A stretch of 64,000 nucleotides of DNA from Fimbriimonadaceae bacterium (GCA_019454125.1 CP075365.1:1916218-1980217), one strand, 5' to 3'. Positions 7,721-18,900 are shown, counted from the stretch's first letter. Numbers and translations are program-made. The notes: generated by a model not told the origin, from the letters alone.

Positions 7721-8764
7721 TTAGTCCACAAGGCCCGCGAACACGAACGGCTTCGTCTCGCGGAACTCCGTAGTGACCTCTCCCGACAGCGTGTAGTTGG
7801 CGCCAAGGAGGATGCGGCGGTGCGGGGTGCCGGGTTTAAGGTCCAGCTTCTTGAGATCGACCCACACCGTGCTTGGCGAGAAGGCCGACTCGAAGTAATA
7901 GATTAGGTTCTTCTGGTCGGACACGACGCGCCATTGGGTGGTGCTGAGATTGATCGTGCCCGTGACGCCGACAGGCACGGAGCAGTTGCGTACAACGCTC
8001 AGGGTCATCGCCGCGCCAAGCCTCGGATCGGCGGTCTTGGGCAGGACGCCGAGGTAGTAAGAGGCACGCGCGAACCGGTCGGTCGCCCGGCTCGTGCCGG
8101 GGAGCATGGCCTTCCCGTCCACTTCCTTCCAATACTGCGCAATGGCCAGCTGGTCGGCGTAGTCCGGCTCGTTCGTCATGACCACGTAATCTGGGTCATG
8201 GTGGATGGTGAGCTTGCCGTTGACGTACTCCAGGATCGCATTGTCCCCGGAAGAGTCGGAGAGCGAAAGGTGGACCGTTGTGATGCGTTGAGTCCCTGGA
8301 ATCTCTGCGGTCACAACGTCGAAGTCGCCTTTGCGGAGGGCATCGACCGCCTCTTTGACCGTCGCAAAGTTGTCAAGGGCATATTGGGCCCAGAGCGAGA
8401 CAGCGAGCCCTTTCCTCTTCTGGTCGAAGTCGGGAAACTCGGATGTCGCCAGCCAAAGAATGTTTCCGACGAGGCCCTTCTCATTCATGCCGTCGGTTGT
8501 GGCGAACTCGAAGGAACTCAGGACGACGCTGCCGTACTTGGACTTCCAGCGAAGGGAGTTCGGTCCGACCCGCCCCTCGCGTTCGACGCCTGCCGGCATG
8601 AGCCAGAGGTTGGCCGGAATGTCGTCGCGAAAATCCATCGAGCGACCGGTGAGGACGAGGCCGTCCGCACCCTTGTAAACGAGACGCGTGCACGCGTCTC
8701 CGTTCAACGGAGCGATGGCAAAGCCGATGGCGAGAAGAAGCGAAAGCTGAACGTGTTGTTTCAT
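7721..8764 (-). CDS. Exported linear amide C-N hydrolase, choloylglycine hydrolase family
   Basis: A 347-residue N-terminal-nucleophile hydrolase related to penicillin V acylase and bile-salt hydrolase. The signal peptide ends GDA and the next residue is Cys25 (CTRLVYKG), which becomes the free N-terminal nucleophile after cleavage. The family's Arg/Asp motif follows as TGRSMDF. A long central domain contains TNEPDYADQL, the usual substrate-loop region. It cleaves linear amide bonds; the natural substrate (N-acyl homoserine lactone, penicillin V, conjugated amide) cannot be chosen from sequence. ATG at 8764 is preferred over an in-frame ATG 14 codons upstream because it places the signal peptide correctly. 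A GGAGG lies 13 bases upstream, in the end of the barrel gene. Confidence 0.85.
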   Translation of the reverse strand: MKQHVQLSLLLAIGFAIAPLNGDACTRLVYKGADGLVLTGRSMDFRDDIPANLWLMPAGVEREGRVGPNSLRWKSKYGSVVLSSFEFATTDGMNEKGLVGNILWLATSEFPDFDQKRKGLAVSLWAQYALDNFATVKEAVDALRKGDFDVVTAEIPGTQRITTVHLSLSDSSGDNAILEYVNGKLTIHHDPDYVVMTNEPDYADQLAIAQYWKEVDGKAMLPGTSRATDRFARASYYLGVLPKTADPRLGAAMTLSVVRNCSVPVGVTGTINLSTTQWRVVSDQKNLIYYFESAFSPSTVWVDLKKLDLKPGTPHRRILLGANYTLSGEVTTEFRETKPFVFAGLVD

Positions 8765-8771
8765 GATCGAT

Positions 8772-9587
8772 TCAGAACCTCCAGGTCGCACCAAAGAGCA
8801 GGCCACTCAGCCGAGCGTCCACTCGCGTGCCTCCACTGCGATAGTCCACGGCCAGCTCGCGATACCCCGCGGAGACGAAGAAGTCTCGGCTGACCCGGTA
8901 GTTGACAGTCCCGACGAACTGGCTGGTCTCGTCCGAGCCGAGGTCAAATAGGCCGAGATCGCCGTAAAGCAGGATCGTCCAGTCGTCGCTGAGACGGAAG
9001 TTGGCCCTTGCGGCGAGGACGAAGTCCGTGAACGAGCGCTGTGGCGAGAGTTGCACGCCTCCAGCCGGCACTTCGACGTTCGCCTTGATCCACCAGGTGC
9101 GGAATCCGCCTAGTACGTCGAAGGTCACCTTTTCCTGAGACGCGACCCGAGCGCCCCCCAGCAACGTGAGCGAGGTCTGGCGAAGACCGCCGCTCGCAGG
9201 CACGCCCGGCGGGATAAGCCCCTCTCGCGAGGAATCGGCGTAGCTCATGTCACCCATCAGCACCAAACGCCCCTTGCGAGCATAGGCCGTAAGGAAAAAC
9301 GCGAAGTCGAGGTCTTCAAAGACTTCTGAGAACGACTTTTCAGTCTTCACATTCGGCGCGCCGCGGAAAGGGCGCACTGAGCCGCTGAAGCCGGCCGTCC
9401 AAATGTATGGCGTCACTTGAACGACCCATCGCTCCGACGAATCCCGAGACCGAGGCGTAAACTCTTGGTCTTGCCCTTCTTGGCGCGGTGTGTCGGGCCC
9501 GAGCTCCGAAGCAGGCGGTGGGGAAAACTCAACGGCAAAAGCGAAGCTAGAGAACACTAACGAGAGGATCAAGGAAATCGGTCTCAT
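8772..9587 (-). CDS. Outer-membrane beta-barrel protein
   Basis: A 271-residue exported protein with signal peptide MRPISLILSLVFSSFAFA. From about residue 55 it is built of alternating amphipathic strands (VVQVTPYIWTAGFSG, FAFFLTAYARKGRLVLMGDM and so on). It ends with a C-terminal aromatic strand, GLLFGATWRF, the BAM-recognised signature of outer-membrane barrels. Family and cargo are unknown. It ends 7 bases before the Ntn hydrolase ATG, so the two are co-transcribed. The barrel may pass substrate to, or export product from, a periplasmic amide hydrolase (inference). Confidence 0.8.
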   Translation of the reverse strand: MRPISLILSLVFSSFAFAVEFSPPPASELGPDTPRQEGQDQEFTPRSRDSSERWVVQVTPYIWTAGFSGSVRPFRGAPNVKTEKSFSEVFEDLDFAFFLTAYARKGRLVLMGDMSYADSSREGLIPPGVPASGGLRQTSLTLLGGARVASQEKVTFDVLGGFRTWWIKANVEVPAGGVQLSPQRSFTDFVLAARANFRLSDDWTILLYGDLGLFDLGSDETSQFVGTVNYRVSRDFFVSAGYRELAVDYRSGGTRVDARLSGLLFGATWRF

Positions 9588-9731
9588 AGGCGGTCAATTT
9601 TACCTACGAGCCAAAATTTCATGCCTCAGCACGCGCCGCATAAAGCCACACCCTATGCGCGTCAAAAAGCCTGAAAGTTGATCCTGAATGTATGTTAAGG
9701 ATCGTGGGCCGAAACGGAGTTCGGGACAGGT

Positions 9732-10070
9732 TTGCTCAAGGAGTGCTCCACTGGACGTATTGAACGAATCCATGAAACCGTCGTATCGCAGGGCGCTCAG
9801 CCGTCCACCGCTGACGCCGAACTGCGAGTCTACGGCACGCGCCGCGCCAAAACGGGTCGGACCGCTTGCGCAGGGCGGGTTGGTGGCATGATCCTGGCCG
9901 TCGCAGACATCAGCTTCCGCAACGCCGCCATCGGTAACTCGGTCAACGCGTATTACCTTCAGCCGGACCCGCTCAACGCCGGCCAAGGCCAGCTGACCGC
10001 CGTCCCCGAGCCGGCCACCATGCTTGCCGTGGGACTGGGACTTGCCGCCATGGTGCGACGCCGACGCTGA
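9732..10070 (+). pseudogene. Remnant of a PEP-CTERM protein gene
   Basis: The last 60 or so codons are clearly a PEP-CTERM protein end: ILAVADISFRNAAIGNSVNA, a short linker with NAGQGQLTAVPEPATMLAVG, then a hydrophobic helix and RRRR. The upstream 50 codons are Arg/Thr-rich, have no signal peptide and do not look like a protein body. I read this as a 5'-truncated or frameshifted remnant, not a working exosortase substrate. A hairpin terminator follows. No signal peptide is visible in any frame of 9600-9760. Confidence 0.6.
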
Positions 10071-10097
10071 GCCCTAGACGACAATCCTCTCCCGGAG

Positions 10098-10131
10098 CCT
10101 GGCCCTGTTTAGGGCCGGGCCTGCCTGTTTT
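10098..10131 (+). terminator. Rho-independent terminator, possibly bidirectional
   Basis: The stem CCTGGCCCT (10098-10106), loop GTTT, and AGGGCCGGG (10111-10119) give 9 pairs with one G-U, followed by CCTGCCTGTTTT. It lies between the plus-strand PEP-CTERM remnant and the end of the minus-strand glutaminase-like gene, so it could serve both. Confidence 0.65.
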
Positions 10132-10161
10132 GATTCCTCGGCAGCCCCCGCCACCCGCCGA

Positions 10162-11208
10162 TTAAGGGTTCGTCGGTTGTGGGGTCGGGGGGTTAAGGGC
10201 GGGGGTGGGTTCTTCAGTGAGTCGGTCGGGCTTGCGGTCGACGTCGCACTGGAAGAGGTGGAGGCCGAGGCGTCGGGTGAGCGACTCGCACACCTTCTGG
10301 CCGCGGACACTGCTCCCGGAGGAGTCTAGGCGCGGCGAGTAGACCGCGATCCCGAGGACTCCGGGCACGACCGCCATGAAGCCTCCCGAGACCCCGCTCT
10401 TGGCGGGCACGCCGACTCGGTACGCCCACTGGCCCGACTCCTCGAAGAGCCCGCACGTGAACATGACCGTGAGCACGTCGCGCAGGGTGGCGGGGTCAAG
10501 AGCCCTCTCGAACGTCCGAGGGTTCAGCCCGCCGTTGGCGAGGGTGGCGGCCATCGTGGCGAGGTCGACCGCGTCGACGAGGACGGAGCAGGACTGGAAA
10601 TAGAGGTCGAGCGCCTCGTCGAGCGTGCCCGCGAGCCTCCCGAAGTTCCGCATGAGGTAGGCGATCGAACGGTTCCGGTCGGCCGTGGTCCGCTCGGACA
10701 TGTAGACCTGCATATCGACGTCGGGGCGGGTGCCGACGTACCGGCCGAGGTCGTCGAGCACGCGGTTGAGCCGGTCGGTCGGGTCGCCGCCGGGGAGCAT
10801 CGAGGCGATGGCGATGGCCCCGGCGTTGACCAGGGGGTTCATCGGGCGGTTGGTGCCCTTCTCGAGGACGATCGCGTTGAACGGGTTACCGGTCGGCTCG
10901 ACCCCGACCTGTTCGAGCACGGCCTGCTTGCCGAGTCTGGCGAGGGCGATCCCATAGGTGAAGGGGGTGACGAGGGACTGCATCGTGAACCGGGCGCTGG
11001 CGTCCCCGATGCTGAAGACCTCGCCTTGCACAGTCACGACGGCAATGCCGAAGAGATCGGGGTCGACGCGCTCGAGTTCGGGGATGTAGTCGGCGACCTT
11101 GCCAGACCGCAAAGAGCCGAACTGGGCGTGGAGCTCGTTCATGACCGCCAGGACGGCGATGCTCTCCCGGCTCGTCGAAAGGGACAGGTTGGTGGGTCCG
11201 TGGTTCAT
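10162..11208 (-). CDS. Glutaminase-family protein with altered active site (probable pseudoenzyme)
   Basis: A 348-residue paralog of the intact glutaminase two genes upstream. Conserved family blocks are present: [58 protein letters not shown]. The catalytic Ser-x-x-Lys dyad is SVSK in the neighbour but reads SLVT here (FTMQSLVTPFTY), so the general-base Lys is Thr. The catalytic Tyr in CGMYDYAGQ is Phe (CGLFEESGQ). Both changes should abolish or cripple hydrolysis while the substrate pocket stays recognisable. A Pro-rich tail (EEPTPALNPPTPQPTNP) is unusual. The ATG overlaps the amt stop (ATGA). Likely a glutamine or glutamate-binding regulator; this is inference. Confidence 0.85.
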   Translation of the reverse strand: MNHGPTNLSLSTSRESIAVLAVMNELHAQFGSLRSGKVADYIPELERVDPDLFGIAVVTVQGEVFSIGDASARFTMQSLVTPFTYGIALARLGKQAVLEQVGVEPTGNPFNAIVLEKGTNRPMNPLVNAGAIAIASMLPGGDPTDRLNRVLDDLGRYVGTRPDVDMQVYMSERTTADRNRSIAYLMRNFGRLAGTLDEALDLYFQSCSVLVDAVDLATMAATLANGGLNPRTFERALDPATLRDVLTVMFTCGLFEESGQWAYRVGVPAKSGVSGGFMAVVPGVLGIAVYSPRLDSSGSSVRGQKVCESLTRRLGLHLFQCDVDRKPDRLTEEPTPALNPPTPQPTNP

Positions 11209-12473
11209 GACGCTTCCTGAACGATCGCTCGTGCGCCGACGGCTTCTCCGTGCTGACTGAGGTCGAGTCCGGTGAGTTCTTGCTCCTCGCTGACCCGGAT
11301 GCCGACCGTCGCCTGCAGCACCTTGAGGATGGCGAACGTGCCGAGGGCGGCGAACCCGGCGACGGCGACCACGGCGACGAGCTGGCGTCCGAAGACGCCG
11401 GGGTTCCCCGCGAGCAGGCCGGCCGTCGTGCTCCCGGGCACGGCGGTGGTGGCGAAGACGGCGGTGAGGACGGCCCCGACGATCCCGCCGATGCCGTGGA
11501 CGCCGAAGACGTCAAGCGCGTCGTCCACCCGCCCGCGGATGACGACCTCGGTGAAGTAGAAACAGCAGAGAGAGGTGAGGGCCCCGATGAGCAGGGCAGC
11601 AGAGGGGGTCACGTACCCGGCTCCGGGGGTGATGGCGACGAGACCAGCGACGGCACCGATGGCCGCGCCGACGACGCTCGGCTTCTTGTGCTTCCACCAG
11701 GCGAGCCCGAGCCAGACAATGGCGGCGGTGGCAGCGGCAACGTTGGTCGTGACGAGCGCGTTGACGGCCTGGGCGTTGACGCCGAGCGCGGAGCCGCCGT
11801 TGAACCCGAACCACCCGAACCAGAGCAGGGCGGCTCCGAGCACGGTCAGGGTCGCGTTGTGGGGCTCCATCTTATCGACCCCAAAACCGGCACGACGGCC
11901 GATGACGAGAGCGCAGACGAGCGCGGAGACGCCGGAGCTGATGTGGACGACCTTCCCTCCGGCGAAATCAAGGACTCCCGAGCCCCCGAAGAGCTCCATG
12001 CTCGCGAGCCACCCGCCCCCCCAGACCCAGTGGGCGATCGGGGCGTAGACGAGGAGCGACCAGAGGACGGTGAACCAGACGAAGGCGGAAAAGCGCTTCC
12101 TCTCGACGAACGCGCCCGAGATCAGGGCGGGCGTGATCGCTGCGAAGGTGAGCTGGAAGAGCATGAAGAGCATCGACTTGCTCCCTTCCGAGGCGGGGAG
12201 CGAAGGGTCGAGCCCATTGAGGGCGAGGAAGTCGGCGCCTCCCACGACACCGCCCACGCTCGTGCCGAAGCTCAGCGTGTACCCGGCGACGACCCAGACA
12301 ACGCTCACGAGGCACAGCGTGAAGAAGCTGTACATGAGCGTCGAGAGCACATTCTTCTCTCGCACGAGGCCCCCGTAGAAGAGGCCGAGGGCGGGGGTCA
12401 TCAACAGCACGAGGGCCGTCGAGACCATCACCCAGAGGGCGTCGGTCGGGTTACTCATGCTGGAGGCTGCCAT
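11205..12473 (-). CDS. amt: Ammonium transporter (Amt/MEP/Rh family)
   Basis: A 422-residue inner-membrane protein with about 11 hydrophobic helices. It carries the Amt landmarks [15 protein letters not shown] near the N-terminus, the pore twin-His in [10 protein letters not shown] and [10 protein letters not shown], and [14 protein letters not shown]. The cytosolic tail ([13 protein letters not shown]) has the conserved segment that normally contacts the PII protein GlnK, yet no glnK lies nearby. ATG at 12473 overlaps the end of the upstream glutaminase by 23 bases; a second ATG at 12458 is possible. It is translationally coupled to the degenerate glutaminase downstream, giving ammonium uptake within a glutamine-metabolism operon. 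Confidence 0.95.
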   Translation of the reverse strand: MAASSMSNPTDALWVMVSTALVLLMTPALGLFYGGLVREKNVLSTLMYSFFTLCLVSVVWVVAGYTLSFGTSVGGVVGGADFLALNGLDPSLPASEGSKSMLFMLFQLTFAAITPALISGAFVERKRFSAFVWFTVLWSLLVYAPIAHWVWGGGWLASMELFGGSGVLDFAGGKVVHISSGVSALVCALVIGRRAGFGVDKMEPHNATLTVLGAALLWFGWFGFNGGSALGVNAQAVNALVTTNVAAATAAIVWLGLAWWKHKKPSVVGAAIGAVAGLVAITPGAGYVTPSAALLIGALTSLCCFYFTEVVIRGRVDDALDVFGVHGIGGIVGAVLTAVFATTAVPGSTTAGLLAGNPGVFGRQLVAVVAVAGFAALGTFAILKVLQATVGIRVSEEQELTGLDLSQHGEAVGARAIVQEAS

Positions 12474-13563
12474 TGGCGTGGGTGGGCTCGAGATCGGAGA
12501 CCGAGCGCGGGGTTGTCACAGGGACTTCGAGCTGGGACTTGATCGGGAGGGGATGTTTTCGCCCAGCCGTCGCGTCCGTGATGATGGGACCGGCCGCGAG
12601 GAACGAGTCGAAGACGTGCATGCCGAAGCCCTGCGAGAGCCCCTCGCACACCTTGATGCCGCGGACGCTGTTCCCCCGCTCGTCGAGCAGAGGGGAGTAG
12701 ACGGCGATGCCGAGCCGGTTCGGGAAGACGGCGAGGATGCACCCAGAAACCCCGCTCTTGGCCGGGAGCCCGACCGTGTAAGCCCACTGCCCCGCGTAGT
12801 CGTACATCCCGCAGGTGTACATGACGGTGAGGATGTCGCGGACGTACTCGCTTTGGACGGCTCGGACGCCGGTGACCGGGTTGACCCCGGAGTTGGCGAG
12901 CGTCGCCGCCATGGTGGCGAGGTCGCGGCAGTTCCCGAGGACGGAGCACTGCTGGAAGTAGAGGTCGAGGATCTGCTGGACGTTCTCGCCGATCATGCCG
13001 AAGTTCAGCATAAGGTAGGCGATCGCGAGGTTGCGGTTGCCGGTCGTCCGCTCGGACATGAAGACGGACATATCGACGTTGACCTCCCGGCCGAAGTACT
13101 TCTCGAAGAGGTCGAGCACCCGGTTGAGCCGGTCCGTCGGGTCGGTGCCCTTGATGAGCCCGGTCGTCGCGATCGCTCCCGCGTTGACGCACGGGTTGTG
13201 CGGTCGGTTGGTCGCGTCGAGCTTGATGATCGAGTTGAAGGCGTCCCCGGTCGGCTCGACGCCGACCTTCGTGAGGACGTGGTCTCGCCCGTGGTCCTCC
13301 AGGGCGAGACCGTAGACGAAGGGCTTGGAGACCGACTGGATGGTGAACCTCCGGTCGAAGTCCCCGATTTCGTAGACCCGCCCATCGACGGTCACGACGC
13401 AGATCCCGAACCAGTCTGGGTTCGCTTTCGCGAGTTCTGGGATGTAATCCGCCACCTGCCCTTCGTCGAGGTTTCGGTAGCGCAAGTGGAGCTCGTTGAG
13501 GGCCGCAAGGATGCGGAACTCGGTCGTGCTCGTGCTGACGGAAATGCTTTCGTGGCTCGTCAT
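12451..13563 (-). CDS. glsA: Glutaminase A (active-site intact)
   Basis: A 370-residue serine-dependent beta-lactamase-fold glutaminase converting L-glutamine to glutamate and ammonia. Landmarks: ADYIPELA, the Ser-x-x-Lys dyad in [47 protein letters not shown], the catalytic Tyr in CGMYDYAGQ and [13 protein letters not shown] at 13563 starts [12 protein letters not shown]; the frame stays open further upstream, but that part is antisense-phase noise over glnN. The C-terminal 45 residues extend past the family core. Located between glnN (35 bases upstream) and amt (overlapping), so it is produced together with the enzyme that runs the opposite reaction. Confidence 0.95.
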   Translation of the reverse strand: MTSHESISVSTSTTEFRILAALNELHLRYRNLDEGQVADYIPELAKANPDWFGICVVTVDGRVYEIGDFDRRFTIQSVSKPFVYGLALEDHGRDHVLTKVGVEPTGDAFNSIIKLDATNRPHNPCVNAGAIATTGLIKGTDPTDRLNRVLDLFEKYFGREVNVDMSVFMSERTTGNRNLAIAYLMLNFGMIGENVQQILDLYFQQCSVLGNCRDLATMAATLANSGVNPVTGVRAVQSEYVRDILTVMYTCGMYDYAGQWAYTVGLPAKSGVSGCILAVFPNRLGIAVYSPLLDERGNSVRGIKVCEGLSQGFGMHVFDSFLAAGPIITDATAGRKHPLPIKSQLEVPVTTPRSVSDLEPTHANGSLQHE

Positions 13564-13598
13564 GGGCGCGTCTCTTTGTGGGCTTGGGGATCGAGGGT

Positions 13599-15767
<2,169 letters not shown>

Positions 15768-15788
15768 GTATTCTCTCCTAGTGCTCGG

Positions 15789-15819
15789 ATCATAAAATCG
15801 GCGACCATTCGCTATACAA
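15789..15819 (-). promoter_or_regulatory. Possible sigma-70-type promoter of glnN
   Basis: On the minus strand TATGAT (15794-15789) is a good -10 hexamer, about 20 bases before the glnN GTG. TTGTAT (15819-15814) could be a -35, but the 19-base spacer is long. No sigma-54 GG-N10-GC element is obvious. Weak support. Confidence 0.3.
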
Positions 15820-15936
15820 GCGCACGCTGAAAACCCTAGTTGGGTATCGGCCGTTTCACATCCGAATGATAGAGGTTACCCGTAGAGAAACCACTATTAA
15901 ACGGGTCTCACCGAGTCGATCGGGCCCTATGGCCCT

Positions 15937-16584
15937 TCATGAATCACCAGTGCGATCGAGAAGCGGCGAGGAGAGAGTCGGGTCGTTCGCGTAGAGTTGA
16001 GTGACGAGGTTGAGGGTCGAGGTCGCCTTCGTCTTGCCAAGGATCGAGCTTCGGTAGACCTCGACGCTCTTGGGTTGGAGACCGAGTTCCTCCGCGATCT
16101 GGGCCGTGCTCAGGCCGCGCACGAGGCCCTGTAGCACCTCGTGTTCGCGAAGGCTCAGGGTCGCGAGCCGGTCGGCAAGCCGCTTGCGGGCCTCGGCGCG
16201 CTCGAGGCGAACCTTGTCGCGCTCGATCGCTGCGCGCACGGCGGTAAGGAGCCGCTCGGAGGGACAGGGCTTCTCGAGGTATTCGACGGCGCCGTGCCTC
16301 ATGGCCGAGACGGCCGAGCCGACTGTCCCGAAAGCGGTGAGTACGACGATCGGCGGCGGGTCGCCCTCCTCGGCCAAGCGTTCGAGCAGGCCGTCACCGC
16401 CGATCCCGGGCATGCGGAGGTCGAGGATAAGGCACCCGGGGACGGCCCACTTGTGCTCGGCGAGGAACTCCTCGGCCGAGCGATAGCCCACGACCGCGAT
16501 GCCCTCGGAGGCGAGGAGGAACTTGAGCGAGTCGAGGACTCCGGGATCGTCGTCGACGATATGGACACAAACCCCTCCCACCAT
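15937..16584 (-). CDS. FixJ-family two-component response regulator
   Basis: A 215-residue regulator. The receiver domain (6 to about 120) has the acidic pair in VDDDPGVL, the phosphoacceptor Asp in ILDLRMPG, the switch Thr in LTAFGT and the Lys in YLEKPC. The LuxR-type helix-turn-helix (about 145-205) reads LSLREHEVLQGLVRGLSTAQ then IAEELGLQPKSVEVYRS. Phosphorylated by the kinase encoded 3 bases upstream, it would bind DNA as a dimer. Same strand as and just upstream of glnN (170 bases), so nitrogen-responsive control of that operon is a reasonable guess. An oxygen or nitrate function, as in FixJ, cannot be assumed. Confidence 0.93.
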   Translation of the reverse strand: MVGGVCVHIVDDDPGVLDSLKFLLASEGIAVVGYRSAEEFLAEHKWAVPGCLILDLRMPGIGGDGLLERLAEEGDPPPIVVLTAFGTVGSAVSAMRHGAVEYLEKPCPSERLLTAVRAAIERDKVRLERAEARKRLADRLATLSLREHEVLQGLVRGLSTAQIAEELGLQPKSVEVYRSSILGKTKATSTLNLVTQLYANDPTLSSPLLDRTGDS

Positions 16585-16587
16585 GCT

Positions 16588-17916
16588 TCAAGCCTCCCTC
16601 GGCAGCCGGACGACAAAGGCTGTGGTCCCGTCGCTCCGACTGACTTCGATCCTACCTCCATGCCCCTCGACGATCTCGCGGGCGATGGCGAGCCCCAGCC
16701 CGAGCCCGCCCGACTTGGTCGACTCCAGCGCTTCGAAAAGGGAGGCAAGCCGAGTCTCGTCGATCCCCGTTCCGTTATCACGGACGGTCGCGAGGACATG
16801 GCCGGTCTCCGCGCGGATCTGGACATGCACGACCCCCGCCCCGCCAAGGTCTTGGCAGGCTTCGATGCCATTGAGGACCAGGTTCACAAAGACTTGCTGG
16901 AGCTGGACCACGTCGCCCCGCACGGTCACCGGCCCCCCGAGGTCCTGGCGGAGGGCGACGCGGCTAGACTCTGCTTCGGGCTGGAGCAACCAGAGTGCGG
17001 CCCGCAGGACGTCGCGCAGGTCGATCCGCTCCGGCGGCCTCGCGGACGGCTTCGAATAGCTGCGGACGCGGTTCACGATCTGCCCTGCGCGCTGGGCTTG
17101 GAGGCTGACGCCTTCGAGGGCTTGGCGGACGATATCCCTGTCCCCCTCGTCCTCAAGGGTCTTGAGCGCCGCGTCGGCGTAGTGAACGATCGCCGCGAGG
17201 GGCTGGTTAAGCTCGTGGGCGAGGCCGACGGCGAGCCGCTCGACCGTGTTCTGACGGGTCAGGAGGCTGAGTTCTTGCCGCAACCGTGTCTCCCGCCGGG
17301 AGACACGCCGCCCGTTCGCGAGCACGAGGAGGGAGAGTGCGAGCCCGAGAGTCGATCCAATGGAGACCGTCGTCGCCCACGCGAAGGACGCGATGACCTG
17401 GCTCTCGGTGCGCTGGGCAACGAGGTTAAGGGAGGCCTGGACCCCCGAGAGGTACTGATTCTTAAGACGGTCGTACTCGGGGCCGAAGACCTGGCGGTAA
17501 GCCTCGCCGGACTTACCCCTTTGCGCGAGGTCGATCGCCCGGCGCTCGAGCGCGACGAGGGCCCGGTTCGCCTCGATAGTGGTCCGGATCTGTTCTCGCT
17601 CCTTCGGCGAGGCCAGCTCGAAGATCCTCGCGATCGACCCGTCGAGTTCGGTTTCCAGCCGGTCGTAGCGGTTCGTCCAGACCGGATCGGAGGTGAGCGC
17701 GGCCATCCGGGCGGTCATTGTCAGGGCCTCGTCGAGGCGCAGAATGTCCTTGGCCGTCCGTTCGAGCTCGACGTCGGTCGTGGCGAGCCGGACGACGGCC
17801 GCATGGTTCGACCACGTAAGGGCGAGGATGCCGATGAGGAGCACGCCGGAGACCAGGGTCGAGAAGAGGAGGAGGCGTCCCTCCCGGTCTTGCAGCCTAG
17901 GGCCCTGGTACTTCAT
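16588..17916 (-). CDS. Membrane sensor histidine kinase (partner of the FixJ-like regulator)
   Basis: A 442-residue kinase. Membrane helix 1 is about residues 13-34; a helical periplasmic domain of about 150 residues follows (heptad-like, resembling four-helix-bundle chemoreceptor sensors); helix 2 is near SFAWATTVSIGSTLGLAL. The dimerisation/H-box is GLAHELNQPLAAIVHYADAA (phosphorylated His). The ATPase blocks are the N-box VFVNLVLNGIEA, the G1-box VRDNGTGID and the G2-box GGLGLGLAIA. There is no PAS or haem domain, unlike FixL, so the signal is extracytoplasmic. ATG at 17916 is preferred; the 46-codon extension upstream (to 18054) has no helix or domain content and a clear start site is lacking for both. 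Confidence 0.9.
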   Translation of the reverse strand: MKYQGPRLQDREGRLLLFSTLVSGVLLIGILALTWSNHAAVVRLATTDVELERTAKDILRLDEALTMTARMAALTSDPVWTNRYDRLETELDGSIARIFELASPKEREQIRTTIEANRALVALERRAIDLAQRGKSGEAYRQVFGPEYDRLKNQYLSGVQASLNLVAQRTESQVIASFAWATTVSIGSTLGLALSLLVLANGRRVSRRETRLRQELSLLTRQNTVERLAVGLAHELNQPLAAIVHYADAALKTLEDEGDRDIVRQALEGVSLQAQRAGQIVNRVRSYSKPSARPPERIDLRDVLRAALWLLQPEAESSRVALRQDLGGPVTVRGDVVQLQQVFVNLVLNGIEACQDLGGAGVVHVQIRAETGHVLATVRDNGTGIDETRLASLFEALESTKSGGLGLGLAIAREIVEGHGGRIEVSRSDGTTAFVVRLPREA

Positions 17917-18086
17917 ACGACACGCCGTCGGGCGGGAGACTACCGCGCCGGGCTCGGAAACACTGAAGATTGTGAACCCAACGATGCCGCTCCGACTCGG
18001 CCGGCATCGAGGCTGGACGGAAAACCGTACGGATTCGTGCGCGAGTTTTGCCAAGGACGGCTGTCCCGGGAAGAAAGATGGCCCCG

Positions 18087-18665
18087 TTAACGCTTAAGCT
18101 TCTGCCTCGGGTTGTGCCGGTAGTAGACGAAGAAGAGGTACCCGTACACCACTGAGAACAGGGCGACTGTCGCCGCCCCGGCGAGGTCTTCGCCATAGAT
18201 CCGCACGAGGCAGTAGTGGACGAGGCCAGCCCACGCCAGCACCGTGGCTTTGCCGAACCAATGGGCGGCCAGGAAACTCCCCTTGAAGGGCGCGCTCGCG
18301 TCCATGTGGAGGCAAGCGCGCCACTCCTCTGCGCCCGGCCCGACAAACGGCGCGATCCGCTCGAACGGCCCGCTCGCGTCGACCGCCAGGCGCTGTGCGT
18401 GTCTGGCGCCGATGATCCCGTACTCGGTGAGCACCGCGAGCAGGACCGAGACGAGCCCGATGACGAGGGCGCTCACGAAGAACGCGTTGGGGTCGACGCT
18501 GTTCCGGGCGTTCGCCAGAAGGAGCACGACGGCCGTCACGAGGAACGAGTTCGCGATGAGGAGCGAGGCGAGGCGGCTCTCGATCTGCCGGTCTTCGTGC
18601 TCGACAGCCCCGCGCCGGAGCCGGAAAGACTCAGCGTTCCTCTCGAAATCCTCGTCGTGCCGCAT
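18087..18665 (-). CDS. Hypothetical membrane protein, 192 residues
   Basis: Four hydrophobic segments: SLLIANSFLVTAVVLLLAN (about 35-53), FFVSALVIGLVSVLLAVLT (about 62-80), a short one near ATVLAWAGLVHYCLV (about 140-155) and ALFSVVYGYLFFVYY (about 167-182). The N-terminus is charged (MRHDEDFERNAESFRLRRGA) and the tail is basic (QKLKR). I do not recognise a family with certainty. It stands 170 bases upstream of the sensor kinase on the same strand, so co-transcription is possible but not shown. Confidence 0.6.
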   Translation of the reverse strand: MRHDEDFERNAESFRLRRGAVEHEDRQIESRLASLLIANSFLVTAVVLLLANARNSVDPNAFFVSALVIGLVSVLLAVLTEYGIIGARHAQRLAVDASGPFERIAPFVGPGAEEWRACLHMDASAPFKGSFLAAHWFGKATVLAWAGLVHYCLVRIYGEDLAGAATVALFSVVYGYLFFVYYRHNPRQKLKR

Positions 18666-18786
18666 CCCGGGAGTGGATTGTGCGACTTCTGGCGACTAAC
18701 GCCGAGGACTCCGGGTCGTGCGGGACTAGACCCGCTCGGCAGCCGAGGCATGAGAAAGCACCGCCCCACGGCCTCGAACCCAGTTT

Positions 18787-18853
18787 TCATGCCTCGGCAC
18801 GCCCCGTGCCGAGGCTATTTTCATGCCTCGGCACGCCCCGTGCCGAGGCTATT
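18787..18853. repeat. Two tandem copies of a 33-bp REP-like palindrome
   Basis: Copies at 18787-18819 and 18821-18853 (period 34). Each reads TCATGCCTCGGCACG, a three-base loop CCC, then CGTGCCGAGGCTATT, so GCCTCGGCACG pairs with CGTGCCGAGGC over 11 bp. The copies are identical. The ends TCAT and TATT are conserved in most copies of the family. Confidence 0.9.
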
Positions 18854-18900
18854 CTCGACCGACTACTCCTGCTCGGCCGTGCTGGACATCGCGAGCGCCG

